DNA from: Anagrus nilaparvatae
Taxonomy: Eukaryota; Arthropoda; Insecta; Hymenoptera; Mymaridae
DNA: 64,000 bases
Direction: 5' to 3'
NCBI GenBank assembly: GCA_022575985.1
Contig: JAKSXM010000272.1
Span: forward strand, 6,448,001-6,512,000
Shown: positions 25,536 to 36,990 of the stretch, one piece after another
Layout: each line of letters starts with the position of its first letter
Position numbering within the stretch: position 1 is the stretch's first letter
Made by a program: the position numbers and the translations under genes
Notes under the pieces: generated by a model
What the model saw: the letters and a program-made list of their open reading frames with translations, nothing else
Databases searched by the model: none
What the model was told of the DNA's origin: nothing

Positions 25536-27910
25536 GATTTATGTATTTAAATTTTTTTAATCAAGTAGCCCTATTTTAAAAGGTTGAAAAAATTTTTAGT
25601 AATGTTTTCATTAATACAACTATTTTTTTCCTCACATCTTTTCTTATTACCATTATAAAATTTTTTAAAAATATTTTTGTAATTTTGAGCTTCAAACATC
25701 TTATAAGAATTGGAAATAAAAACTTCAATCAAGAATTCAGGTCAAAAAATTAAAAATATTTAATTAAATTGAATTTTTATAATTTTTAAGTCTCAATTTA
25801 ATCATCAAAATTTGAATTTGCATAAATTCAAGCATAACAAAATTGCCTTATAAGTCAAAATTTTTTTAATTTTAAAGATATAATTTTGCTAAAAGATAAA
25901 ATCATATGTCATATTTCTCGTTAGATGTGACGAACTCATACACGTACATAAATATATACATGTATTTTTAAGAGTGACAAGAGAAAATAATATAAACGTG
26001 AAAGAGATTTCAAGTATTTATGAAAATTATTTAGTAGTAATTACTGATACGCAGCCTAATGATACGAATATAATGTATAATAAATAATAGAATAAGCTCT
26101 TGTATGATATTTAAAATACTCTCACGTGTCGCGTACGCTTTTCAAAATTTCGTTAAATTATTACTAATGGCGTATTTTGCTTATTATTTTTTATTTTTAA
26201 TTACCAATAAAGTATGTCGTTACAGCTTGCATTTGTTAAAAAATTTCTATATTTGTAACAATAAAAGTCTACTTGAAATAATAAATAATAACATCGTTAG
26301 AATAATTAAGGATGATTGATGTTGGTAATTAAATAACATGATATTATTTTTTAGTATAAACTTTTAATTGTTATAATGAATAATTTATAAGAATATAAAT
26401 AATTAAAAAAAATTTTTATTTGATTTATTGATCTTATATAAGTAATGTTATTACATGACATTATTTGTCTATAAAGGCGTAACGACTGTTAGATATTAAT
26501 ATAAATGTTATGTTTTTGATGGAAATATTGAGCTAAAATTTATATTTATATATACGAAATACGAAAGCATACAAGTTAGTATCATTAAATCCCATCGAGT
26601 AATAAATAATTAGAGTGAGTATATGCGAAATAAAATCGTATGTAAACCTAAAACATATATACCCAGTGGTTATTTTGTAGCATATCATCATTTCAAATAT
26701 TTTTGATTTATTTCTAGAAAAATACAGTATAATAGTTTCGACAAAGATAAAAAACTATATATGGTCCATCGGAATTTTCTGCCGAAAACAGCAAAAATTC
26801 TCTTATTATGATGCATACATATCCATCTATTCTTCGCTCTCATATCGTATAAGCCCCTTGAAAACTTTTAATTTTTTCTTTTTTTTTAGTATTACATGTC
26901 TATGTGTATGTATAGGTGTATAATTATGAGTTGCGTATATTCTGTCAACAAATAAAATATCTCCATATGTTACATTTTTTTTCCTTTCTTCTTATTTATA
27001 TATGAGGAAAATGCCAAAAAATTATTAGTACTCGAAACTCGACATCCTCTACATTGAAATATATGAATGACCAAAATTCACTTTTTTTTTTTTTGATTTA
27101 TAGGTAGATTCATTTATTACTGGATTTGATATTTTTTTTTTAAATTATTTTTTCACTAATAAATTTATGCTAGCTTTTATACCAGCATTGATTATTATCA
27201 ACAAATTTCTTAAGACTTTTAATTTAGGTTCTTTGATAATTAAATGTATTTCAAGAAAAAAAAATAAGTTGAAAGGAAAACTTTCGATTAGATTTCTAAT
27301 TATGAGACGAAACGAATAATTTCGAGTAACCAAACTTTAGTTTAAGAAATATATACAGTGTATTTATATATATATACTTTTATCTTTAATTTATAAACAT
27401 GAAGATTCATTTCCAATTACACCATCAAATTACTAATTACGATTCTAATATTCATTAATGTTTTTAATTTTATCCTTTTAATACTTTATATTTTTTTACG
27501 GTTATGGATTTGTACCAATAAATTAATACGCTAGTAAAAAAATAATTAAATGGAAAAGCAAGAGGATTTTTGAGATTTGGAATAATTTTTGCCAAAAACA
27601 TGGTACATGCATATTGCCATTTAGTAATTTCAGTAAAAAGTACTTACATTAACGGGTTGGTAAGGTAGGATAGTTACCGAGATTAGTTTTTTTTAAATAA
27701 TTAAGTTTGCTGTTAAGGTGTAACATTACTAAAAATTTATGATAACAGAAATGAATGAAACTTATAAAATATAAAGATAAAGTCTTTAAAAAATGAAATA
27801 AACTCTCTTTTGCAACTTTGGTTGCCTAATTATTATTTAATCAAGAAAAAAGTGTAGGTAGTTTAACATGTAACAGTATATAATGAATTAAGCTATGAAG
27901 TTTAAACAAA
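25536..27910. other. Intergenic, no supported gene
   Basis: AT-rich DNA. Short open frames (26104-26319, 27145-27333) have no recognisable features. Confidence 0.45.
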
Positions 27911-28700
27911 GGGTCTGAGGGTCTAAAAAAATATAACTATTTTTTATTTGATTGAAAAATATTGCATAAAATATAAAATATTGATCGAAAAAAAGTTTAT
28001 ATATGGGTGATTCCACAAAATATAATAAAAAAAACAAAATTATTAAGAAAAGAAATAATACTTGTAATTTTGAGAGAAACAAGTAGAGTTTGAGGGTCTA
28101 AAAAATAAAAGAAGATCGTATTTTTAAAAATATAATATATTGAACTAAAAAAATTATATATATAGGATTTCCCATGCAATGTAGTAAGAAAAGTCGAAAA
28201 AAATTCAAAAATTTGAACTTTATTGTTCAAAATATGGGGTCTAAAGGGTCTAAAAATAAAAAAATAAGTTATATAATCAAAAGTATAATATATTTAACTA
28301 AAAAACTTTTATATATGGGATATTCCGTCAAAAAATTATAAAAAAACAAAATAATTGAAAAAAAATATTGAAAATTTAAAATTTGAAGTGCAAAATATGT
28401 GGTCTAAAGGGGTATAAAGGTCTTTAATCTGTCTTATTACTAAGTTCCGTTCAAAATACATATAATTTTTCTAATTTAACATAATAAAATGATAAAAAAA
28501 CGAGTTTTTTGGAATTTTCACTGTGTCGCACCGGGTCTAGAGGTCTAAAACTTTTTGGAAAAATTGTGTTTTTATGTTAGAAAAAATAATTTGAAATAAA
28601 ATTTTGAGCAGCCCCCCAATATTTAATTTTGTAAAATAATTGATTTTTGAAATCAATGAATTTAATTTTTGGTGGTCTAAAGTGGTCTTAGAGGTCCCAA
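27911..28700 (+). repeat. Degenerate tandem repeat, unit about 130-175 bp
   Basis: A GAGGGTCTAAAAA-type motif recurs at about 27917, 28092, 28244, 28407, 28540 and 28691. Between motifs the units share ACTTTTATATATGGG(A/T)-ATTCC and an AAAACAAAATAATT stretch. Six diverged copies are visible. It has no coding potential and could be an old satellite or the inside of a transposon. Confidence 0.6.
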
Positions 28701-28902
28701 AAATTTTTTAGTGAAAAATATATGCAATGGGACCATTGTAGCCAATTTTCAGGGTTTTTAGCAATGTCGTCCCCGAGAAAAAAAATGATAACCAAAAGAA
28801 CAGGTTTTTGGACAGTTTTTTGGCCGTTTTGGTGGCGGGGAGTTTGATTTCGAATTTTAAAAAGCAATTTCAGAAAATCCAACTTTTTTCCTAGTAAATT
28901 TT

Positions 28903-29032
28903 GAACAACTAAAAACAACTCCGGTGATTTCACACAAAATTGGTACATTTATAAAAATTTAGTAAATTTAATAATTTTTCGTAAATTTACCAATTTTGTC
29001 GTAAAATCACCGGAGTTGTTTTTTACAGTGTA
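28903..29032. repeat. Short foldback of the CACTG-end family
   Basis: AAAACAACTCCGGTGATTT at 28912-28930 faces its complement at about 29004-29022, followed by the family end ACAGTGTA at 29025-29032. The left end has lost the intact CACTG. The loop carries smaller complementary stretches (GTAAATTTACCAATTTTG near 28981). Confidence 0.65.
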
Positions 29033-29175
29033 ATTAAAAACATTTTTTATTCTTAAAATATTAATAATTATATAAACCTATTTGCTAACAGAAATGTAGC
29101 GAAAAAAAAAGAAAGTATTCATCTTTTTTCATGGTGTAAAATAAAAAAACATTATTTTAAATATAATACATTATT

Positions 29176-30012
29176 TTAAAACATTATTAAAAACATTATA
29201 ACTTTTTCATCTACTGGTTCTTTATCTTTAACCTTGCAATAAAAACCGGAATTTGTTTTATGATCTTTAATATCATGTTGATATAAAATTTTACTGCCAT
29301 GTTCTAATAAATCTTTATTAACAATGGTTTCATCTATTACTTCTTCAGTATCACAATTTTAGAGTACTGTATCTTCTATTTCTGAAACTACGATATTACC
29401 TGTATTTGAAAAATCATTACGCATAAAATCAGAAACAGTTTCAGTCTCATTTATATTAGACTCTGTAATTTCATTATTGCAATCTTCAACTTCAAAATAA
29501 CTATCTTCATCTGTAATATTGTCAACATAGTTACAATCTTTCCTTTCATTTATTTCATTTGATGTATTTTCAGGTGAATCTTTATCATTATCAGCTTTTT
29601 CATCTAACTTGGAACAAACTTTTTTATTATGCATTTTATTTTCTATCAATGTTCTTCTTAAACCAAGCATTGTTTTAATATCATTGATTTCCTTGGCCTT
29701 GTCTCGCCACTCAAACACATCGTTTTTTAATCTTTTTCTCATTCCATTAGCTGAAATAACAAAAAGAATAAGAATAAAACATTGTCAATAAACTGGTGAA
29801 ATAAAAATTGATATTCCTAACAAATTCTGATGGAGTCACATAGTCTTTTTCTCTAAAATGTCTGAAGCAAACCTTGTCATGAATACGTGGACTCCAGTTT
29901 TCATCTTTTCCTATGGCTTTAATCCATTTTTTTCTCCTTCCTGCATTTTTTGGAAAACAGTAACCCCTGCTTTGAACACTTTTTTGCAATCGTCAACACA
30001 ACAGCACATCAT
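29176..30012 (-). pseudogene. THAP zinc-finger protein pseudogene
   Basis: The minus strand encodes a THAP domain, a C2CH zinc-binding DNA-binding module common in animal transcription factors and transposon-derived proteins. From ATG at 30012 the first zinc ligands read CCVDDC, then a one-base frameshift near 29952-29958 moves the reading to FPKNAGRRKKWIKAIG, an ENWSP motif and VCFRHF with the last Cys and His. A gap of about 75 bases that looks like an intron ends at a TTTCAG acceptor near 29747, but a clean matching donor phase is missing. The next part, MRKRLKNDVFEWRDKAKEIN and a Glu/Asp/Asn-rich tail, is cut by TAA at 29359-29361 and continues in the same frame to 29176. Frameshift plus stop mark a dead copy, possibly of a mobile element. 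Confidence 0.75.
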
Positions 30013-30267
30013 ATTGAAAAATTCAAGAAAAATAAAATGAAAAATACAAATGCATGAAAAATGAATAGACAGCTGACGTTTTTGGGTAAAGTTGCTGTTA
30101 TTGTTATTACTTCTTTTCTTTACCATCTCTCTCATCCCCACACAAAGTATTATAAATTATTTATTTTTTTAGTAAAAATAAAGAAATTACAAGTCTGATA
30201 ATTTTTAGACTTTTAAATTCCCACTAAAACTTACCTTAGCTCAGTAACGCCTTCAACCCCCTGAAAA

Positions 30268-30317
30268 CCCCTCATTTCTTCCGTGCTGATATAGTCCGGA
30301 AATGAGGGGGGGGGGGG
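30268..30317. repeat. Small hairpin with a run of 12 G
   Basis: CCCCTCATTT at 30268-30277 faces AAATGAGGGG at 30300-30309, and a G tract runs from 30306 to 30317. Similar G tracts of 12 occur at 25123, 44143 and 62234. Confidence 0.6.
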
Positions 30318-31170
30318 TGGCGTCTATGACGCATGTGTTCTTTGCGATTTTTTATTTTAAAACTACGATCAATTTCATTAAAAACTTAAGCATAGTCAAT
30401 ATAAATAATATGCAGTTATTTCTTATTTTTTATTGAATAAATTTAACAAGTCTGTTATTATAGATCGACCTTTTTTAATTCCATGTTGGTGATTTAATAT
30501 TATTTTTTTATGTTTAGTATTAAATTATTCAAATGAGAATAGAACTTAATATCTTCACTGGCATATAATTATTTACTAATTTTTTATTTGCACTGTCTTT
30601 ACAAGTTTTTAGAAGCATTCAGAGCTTCGAACTTTTTAATAAAAATCTCAGGAAGACTAACTGAATCTATGCATAACAGGCATTTTGATTTTAATTATTT
30701 AATTATTTTTTTTTAATTTATTCTTATATAAAAAATATATGAAATGACAGGAAATATGTTTTTTTTCATTGAAATGTAATAAAAAAAATTGATTAAACAC
30801 AATTTTAAAACAATTAAGAAATGCTTTGTAATTAAAATAATAAGAAAATTAGGTTTTTTATAAAATAATTTATTTTTACTTGATTAAATAATTTAATAGA
30901 TAGTTACGTAGAAATTCTATTTTGCCCCCCTTATAGCTGCTTACAAATTCTGCAAGATTTGAAAACAATAGATTTCCACATTGAGATTTAAAGACTTGCA
31001 TTTAGTATTTTCTAGTTTAGCGTTATACACATTTTTTAAAACTTGGTACACTTTTTAAAAATAAAAGAAACGAATAATTAATTTCGTGGACAGATATTTT
31101 TAAGTATAATGAAAGTTTAATTATTAAAGTTTCGTTTACCTCAAATAAATAGCTGTAAAACTTATCAAAA
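30318..31170. other. Upstream region of the GMC oxidoreductase gene
   Basis: AT-rich, no coding frame. It should contain the promoter and 5' untranslated region; no TATA box can be chosen with confidence. Confidence 0.4.
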
Positions 31171-33149
31171 ATGTTTAAACTAATTATTTTAAGTTTTGTA
31201 TTATTAATGATTCCTTTGACATCGACATTTTTTTTTGGCGATACAAGTGAATATGGTGGTTTTTTGAATAACTTAATCAATCTATCACAAGGTTTCATGA
31301 AATTTATGACGGACTACAATCAATATCGTAACGAAGAATTACCAGATCGAAACATAAAAAATAACTCTGAATTTGATTTTATTATTGTTGGTGCTGGTAG
31401 TGCAGGTGCAGCAGTGGCAGCAAGACTTTCAGAAGTTTCAGATGTAACGGTTCTTTTAATTGAAGCTGGAGGTCAAGAACTATTGTTCTATGACATTCCG
31501 CTAATTGCTTTATATTTACAATATTTACCAGTAAATTGGGGTGATGTAACAGAGCCGTCAAATAAATATTGTCTTGGTTTTAACGATAACAGATGTGCAT
31601 GGGGCCATGGAAAAGTAATGGGAGGTTCAAGTGTTTTGAATTTTATGCTTGCTACAAGAGGTAACCCAGCTAATTATGATTATTGGGCATCTTTAGGAAA
31701 TGAGGGGTGGGCTTATAAAGATGTTGTCAAATATTTTATTAAAATGGAAACATTCAATGAGAAAACCCCTGAAGTCATACCTGGTTCTAGAGGCAAAAAC
31801 GGTCCTATTAGTATTTCATATGCTCCATATAGAACGTCTGTTGGCAAAGCTTTTTTGGAAGCTGGAGAAGAACTAGGATACGAATATAGAGATTACAACA
31901 GCAATGAACAAATTTCATTTTCAAGATGGCAAACAACATCCAAAAATGGAGAAAGAATGAGTTCAAATAGAGGTTATTTGCATCCTGCTAGAAATCGCAA
32001 AAATTTGTTTTTAAGTAGAAACAGTCACGTTGAAAAAGTTTTAATTAATCAGGAAAATAAAAAAGCTTACGGGGTATTGTATCGAAAAAATTCAAAACGC
32101 ATTGTAGTTAAAGCAAGAAAAGAAATAATAGTAAGTGCAGGAGCCATTAATTCACCACATCTTTTAATGTTATCTGGAATTGGACCCAAAAATCATTTGC
32201 AAAAAATGAAAATTAACGTCTTGAGAGATTCACCAGGAGTTGGAGAAAATTTAATGGATCACATAGGAATTAATGCTTTGATATATGTTGTCAATTCTAC
32301 TGATACCATTAATACTTTGAAGTGGTTAAGTCCGACAGATAATACTATAAATGACTATATTAATCATAGAACAGGTCAATTATCCTCTCAAGGAACCGAA
32401 GTTGTTGGCTTTGTTAACATTGAAAATTTAACAGCTACAGTTGGATTGCCGAATATAGAAATAATGTGCACTTCTGGATCTGCTTATAGTTATCCATTTG
32501 GTTATCAATTATTGAGAACGAATGAAAAATATGCAGCAGAATACAAAAAATTAGTTTTTACAAGTACTTTCCAATTGTTTCCAATATTATTATCTCCAGA
32601 AAGCAGTGGAAAGTTGTATTTAAAAAGTAAAAATCCATATGATAGACCAAAAATAATTCCCAATTACTATAATAAAAAAAAAGATATGAAAAGGTTAATT
32701 CAAGGGATACGGTTATCAATGAAAATTGCTGAAACTAAAGCATTTCAGAAACTTAATGCTAAGTTTTACGCAAAACCTCCTTATGGATGTGAAAATTTTA
32801 TATTTGATACAGATGAGTATTGGGAGTGTCACATAAGAACATTTCCATTTACATTTTGGCATTTCTCTGGAACTAATAAAATGGGTCCCATAAATGATTC
32901 AATGGCAGTTGTAAATCCAAGACTTAAGGTTATTAAATATTTTTATTTTAAGTTCAACAATTATTCGTTCAAAAAATTTAAATATAATTCAAACATTTTT
33001 TACAGGTTTATGGTATTGAAGGTTTGAGAGTGGCTGATTTATCAATTAGTCCTTATATTATTTCAGGGCATACAAATGTACCAGCCATGATGATAGGAGA
33101 AAAAGCTGCTGATTTAATAAAAGAAGATTGGAATTTACCCAGGGATTAG
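31171..33149 (+). CDS. Secreted GMC oxidoreductase (glucose dehydrogenase-like)
   Basis: FAD-dependent glucose-methanol-choline family enzyme of 633 residues, full length for insect members. Exons 31171-32928 and 33006-33149 are joined by a 77-bp GT-AG phase-0 intron. The ATG at 31171 is preceded by AAAA and starts a signal peptide (residues 1 to about 20, a hydrophobic run [13 protein letters not shown]). The FAD-binding motif GAGSAG is at 74-79, with LLIEAGG following. GMC signature 1 starts at His146 ([12 protein letters not shown]) and signature 2 is [16 protein letters not shown] at 324-339. Predicted catalytic residues are His564 in HFSGTNKMG and His608 in SGHTNVP; many relatives have Asn at the second site. 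Such enzymes oxidise sugars, ecdysteroids or other alcohols outside the cell; in wasps some are venom or immune proteins. The substrate cannot be read from sequence. No break is seen. Confidence 0.92.
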
Positions 33150-34106
33150 TTAAGCTAATTAAACTAAACAGAATTACCTAAAATTTATTTTATAAAAAAT
33201 GTTTTTTCATTGGTTTTTGTCAGCTGAAGAAGAGGCTGCATGTATATATGTATAAATTAACCTTGATTTTACAAATATTTTTTTAAGCATTTTGTACTAA
33301 AACGTGAATTTTTAAATATTTTTATTTTTCAAACATGCTACTTTCTCGGAAAATTTTCCGATTATCGATAATTGGATTTTTTGCTTTTTTTGAGCTACGA
33401 CCTTTTAATAACCTCAAATATTTTAGTATCAACGCCTAAAATAAGATTACATAAAGATAAATATATTGTGCATTGAAATATTTTTTTTGCCCTTATGAAC
33501 ATAAAACTCATGCGTAAAACTTGACGCGGAATTCTCTGCAATTTTTCAACGCCTCAGTAGGCAAAAAATATTTTAAACTCCGTGAGCGAAAAACTTTAGG
33601 CACTAGCCTGAATACATATCACTCGCGCACAACCTTGCCGAGCTCTTGTACTAGTCATGCTAGTTTTCTAAAAATTTAAACCCCCTAATTCTTAATATAC
33701 TATTAGAAGTCTAGAAAGGCCGTTTTTGTCATACATTTGGTTCAAGTTTCCAGTACCATCAAGGAAATTGCTAGCTTTAGAAAACAAAATTACAATCTAT
33801 AGTTATAGAAGACTTTAATATATCTAATAAAACATTCCCAATATCCTCTGTTTATTTCAATAGACCTCATGGGCTTAGAATCACGGGACTCAATGTTAAT
33901 TAACTAGGATTTCTTGTTAATCTTCAATATAAAATATGCTGCAATATCCCAATTTAATCAAAATACTTCTAGTTGGTCTCATTTTTTCGGTGTAAATGTC
34001 ACCTTTCAAGCCCAGTAAACTCTAATTTTTCATTGCTAATTTTTTCATCGCTATAATCATTTAACGGAATTGCTATTTTTGGTCCAATTTTTAAATTGCT
34101 GCCCTA

Positions 34107-34110
<4 letters not shown>
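33150..34110. other. Intergenic, no gene
   Basis: Contains the 3' end of the GMC transcript and AT-rich DNA; nothing else recognised. Confidence 0.5.

Positions 34111-34148
<38 letters not shown>
34111..34148. repeat. (AT)n microsatellite
   Basis: About 19 uninterrupted AT dinucleotides. Confidence 0.95.
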
Positions 34149-34151
<3 letters not shown>

Positions 34152-34159
34152 AAAGATAA

Positions 34160-34255
34160 AACTGGGGGTGGGGTTCAAACTTGACTTTTCGTTTTGCAAT
34201 TGTTAGACTAAAAACATTTGATGTATCCAAAAATTTTTGAACCCCACCCCCAGTT
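34160..34255. repeat. Perfect 20-bp inverted repeat hairpin
   Basis: AACTGGGGGTGGGGTTCAAA at 34160-34179 faces its exact complement at 34236-34255 across a 56-bp loop. The GC-rich arms stand out from the AT-rich surroundings and lie next to an AT microsatellite. It could be the ends of a tiny MITE or a structured RNA; nothing decides between these. Confidence 0.8.
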
Positions 34256-35773
34256 ATTTTTTATTACTACTTAACTTGTCCCTGGAATCGAGGAATAACT
34301 TATAAATGTAAAAATATTGTTTAAAACCGATGCTGAATCCTTGTTTATATTTGTTTTGAACTTTATATACCTTTTCGATAGCAAAAATCCCAAAAAGAAA
34401 TAATATCTGTCAAAAATTGAAATGGAACCTATATTTTCTGGAGGTTTACCGTTTACCAGAGGGACTACCCGAAAACAAAGGTCTTACCAATGTGCCTTCA
34501 ATTTTTTTTTTTGAACCGTACACGGTACATATGGATTCCATATTAAATAAACCGTATAAAGAGCAAAAGATCAAAATTCAAAATTCTCATTTCTGTATAT
34601 GCGGATATGGTACGCGTCCCGTATTCCCAACCCTGATTCGTTGTCAAATTTCATTTATTGAATTAGTGAGTTAAACTTAATTGTTTTTTTTTTCGACATT
34701 TAACTATCTATGTGTTAATAGTATGTAGCGAAGAATAAATTAAATCTTAAATTAATTAATTTTTATTTATTTGTGATCGTCGCCCTGTCTATCAAAGCCT
34801 CGGCGAATTTTAATTTATTTTTAGCCTCGGGAAATTTTGAAAAAAAAATTGTAATCTCTCAAAATTTATTTTATAATATACTGGAAAGACTTAAAATTAG
34901 CGGATAATAAGAAAACACACATTATATTTTATTCAAATTAATATACTATTATATTCTATTCCAAAGTTTTCATGATAGATCATTCTTTATTAGTCAAAAA
35001 TTGGATGTATGATATTTTTGATTTGTCTCTGATTATATAAGAATTGAATGTAAGATTTTATCAGTTAATTTATCACAATTATTTATCATCAAATAAATAA
35101 TTCTGATAATTTAAAAAGTAATTATTAAATGAAAAAGATTATTTTCTAACATTGTAAATGTATTTTGTTAAATTATTTTAAAGTATAATATATGATTTTT
35201 ATTTTTAACGACTTTTGTTTATATATTCATTGCAAATATTTTTTTTTTTTAATTACAAAGGCAGTCAATATTTTAATTTTATGCAAATAAGATTTTCAAG
35301 TTTAACAAGGAACTTGGAAAACTAAATCATATTAAATAGGTTGGAATACGTCTGACAACAAATGGGCCTTCTGTGAACCACACCAATTAACATATTAAAA
35401 AATAATTTTCTTGGGCTGAGTTTTAAAATCGTTAACTTCAAATTTTTATCTCTAATTATTAGAAACCTATTTTTGGGCCAACACGATCAATTTTTAAATT
35501 GCTGCTAAATAAAAATTTTTTTTTTAGTATAGATAAGAACATTTTAACTTTTCTCATTGTTGATCTAACTCAAATTATTAATCATACAAAATTTATTTAT
35601 TTGCAATTTAGTGTGCAATACGTTTGAGAAATATTCATTCATCGATGAATATTATTATGTAATCGCAGCCTCGATCTCAGATACATACTAGGAAATGCGT
35701 CAAGATGAAAATGTAAATGTTGTATAAAAAAATTTTTTTTCTTTCATTATTTAAAATAGTAGAAAAATGCAAT
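34256..35773. other. Intergenic between GMC gene and small-peptide gene
   Basis: No supported gene. An 85-codon open frame at 34417-34674 has no recognisable domain. The 3' part is the presumed regulatory region of the small-peptide gene, with a GATA-like AGATAAG at about 35531. Confidence 0.4.
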
Positions 35774-35774
35774 G

Positions 35775-35780
35775 TATAAA
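35775..35780 (+). promoter_or_regulatory. TATA box of the small-peptide gene
   Basis: TATAAA (context TGTATAAAAGC) lies 57 bases before the start codon, a normal distance for a short 5' leader of about 25 bases. It is the only well-placed core-promoter motif here. Confidence 0.55.
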
Positions 35781-35831
35781 AGCAATGAGTTAGCTTAAAA
35801 ACTTATTATTTTCTTAAGAGAACTTGTGATA

Positions 35832-36310
35832 ATGAAACTATTATTCTTTATAACTTTCGGGCTTATAGTCTTTTCAGTGTCAGTGCTTGGTAATTAAATA
35901 ATTTTTTAAATTTAACTAATTAATTTAAATCAATTAAAGGATAAACTAACAATTATTTTTGAAAAACAGGTGCACCACAAATCTTTGACGCTGTAGACAA
36001 TGAAGATGTAAGACCAAAACACGTCGCTGGATTTTTAACTGGAATTGGTAAGCTAAAACAAATAGTATTAAATTATTTTCTTGTTTATTCTAATAATTTA
36101 TTTTTAAATATTCATAAAGCTAGCGATATATTAGATGGATTATCATCGGGAATGTCGAACGCAGCAATGGATGCAAAATCATCAGAAGGGAAAGCTAGAA
36201 AACATGGTCCTGGCTTAAATATTGCAGCTGATATTCTTTCTGGTATTTCGGTTGGATTAGACCATGCAGCTGGCAGAGATAGAAAAAACGATAATAAAGT
36301 TAATAAATAA
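35832..36310 (+). CDS. Small secreted peptide with duplicated helix, three exons
   Basis: Predicted 108-residue secreted peptide of no family I recognise. Exons 35832-35889, 35970-36047 and 36120-36310 join in frame; both introns (80 and 72 bp) are GT-AG with the same phase. Residues 1-20 (MKLLFFITFGLIVFSVSVLG) are a clear signal peptide. The mature part has no cysteine. Two segments resemble each other: ASDILDGLSSGMSNAAMD (about 46-63) and AADILSGISVGLDHAAGRD (about 79-97), separated by a basic Gly/Lys linker (SEGKARKHGPG). Each could form an amphipathic Ala/Gly/Ile helix. The C-terminus is Lys/Asp/Asn-rich. A TATA box and AATAAA frame the gene. Size, secretion and cationic linker recall insect antimicrobial or venom peptides, but this is inference. 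No break is seen. Confidence 0.75.
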
Positions 36311-36322
36311 CTACCTAAAAGT

Positions 36323-36328
36323 AATAAA
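36323..36328 (+). terminator. Probable polyadenylation signal of the small-peptide gene
   Basis: AATAAA 13 bases after the stop codon; another A/T-rich candidate follows, so the exact cleavage site is open. Confidence 0.5.
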
Positions 36329-36439
36329 TATACATACTTTTTTCACAAATCATTTAACAAAAAATATTTTACATAAAAAATGATTTATAAAGACTTGTGT
36401 TTAATTTTTTATTTATTATTTAAACGAAAATTAAATTTT

Positions 36440-36502
36440 TAAATATTACCTAAGGTAAAAATACGAAACTGTCATAAATTTACGACTATTTTTTACAGTG
36501 TA
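36440..36502. repeat. Solo end of a CACTG-family element
   Basis: CGACTATTTTTTACAGTGTA at 36483-36502 matches the right end of the CACTG family. No matching left end was found nearby. Confidence 0.4.
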
Positions 36503-36624
36503 GTCTTTAAAAAAATTTTATGCAAACTATTAATTAAAAAGCTAAATGTAATTGAATTTGTTAAAAATAAAATTTTAATTTATTTTATTATTAAATTCAG
36601 ATATAACTTTATTCTTCATATATC

Positions 36625-36990
36625 AGGTATTCCATCCCAACTGAACCCAAACTGAACTGAAGGGTCGCGAAAATCGGTTCTAATTATTTTAATCCAAAAT
36701 GAAACTATTATTAAGTACTTTCAGATAATTTCAGCTTTTTAGGTACATTCAATTCGAAGAAAGTCGAGCCTTTACATTTTTTTTACTTAAGCTTAAAGGC
36801 TTTTTAAACCTCGGAAACGAATTTTGCCGGAGATTCCCTATAAGCTCTATAAATGAAAATAGTTTCACTGCAAAATAAGCATTTTGCAGCAAAAATAAGA
36901 ATATTTGCTAAAAGTACTTGTTTTTGGTTGTACTTTCGGAACTGCGATCCTTTAGTCCAACTTAGGCCGATTCAAGGTGGAATCTCTCAT
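36625..36990. repeat. MITE-like element with GATTCCA ends, copy 1
   Basis: The left end reads GGTATTCCATCCCAACTGAA and, 30 bases on, AAGGGTCGCGAAAATCGGT. The right end, read in complement, gives GAGATTCCACC, AAGTTGGACTAAAGGATCGC, so the ends are diverged inverted repeats about 365 bp apart. A related left half is found at 50205-50330 (GGGATTCCACCCC, AAGTTGGACTAGCG). No coding content. Confidence 0.6.

Noticed and set aside
28688..28948. 86-codon minus-strand frame
   Set aside because: Lies across the degenerate tandem repeat and foldback; no domain.
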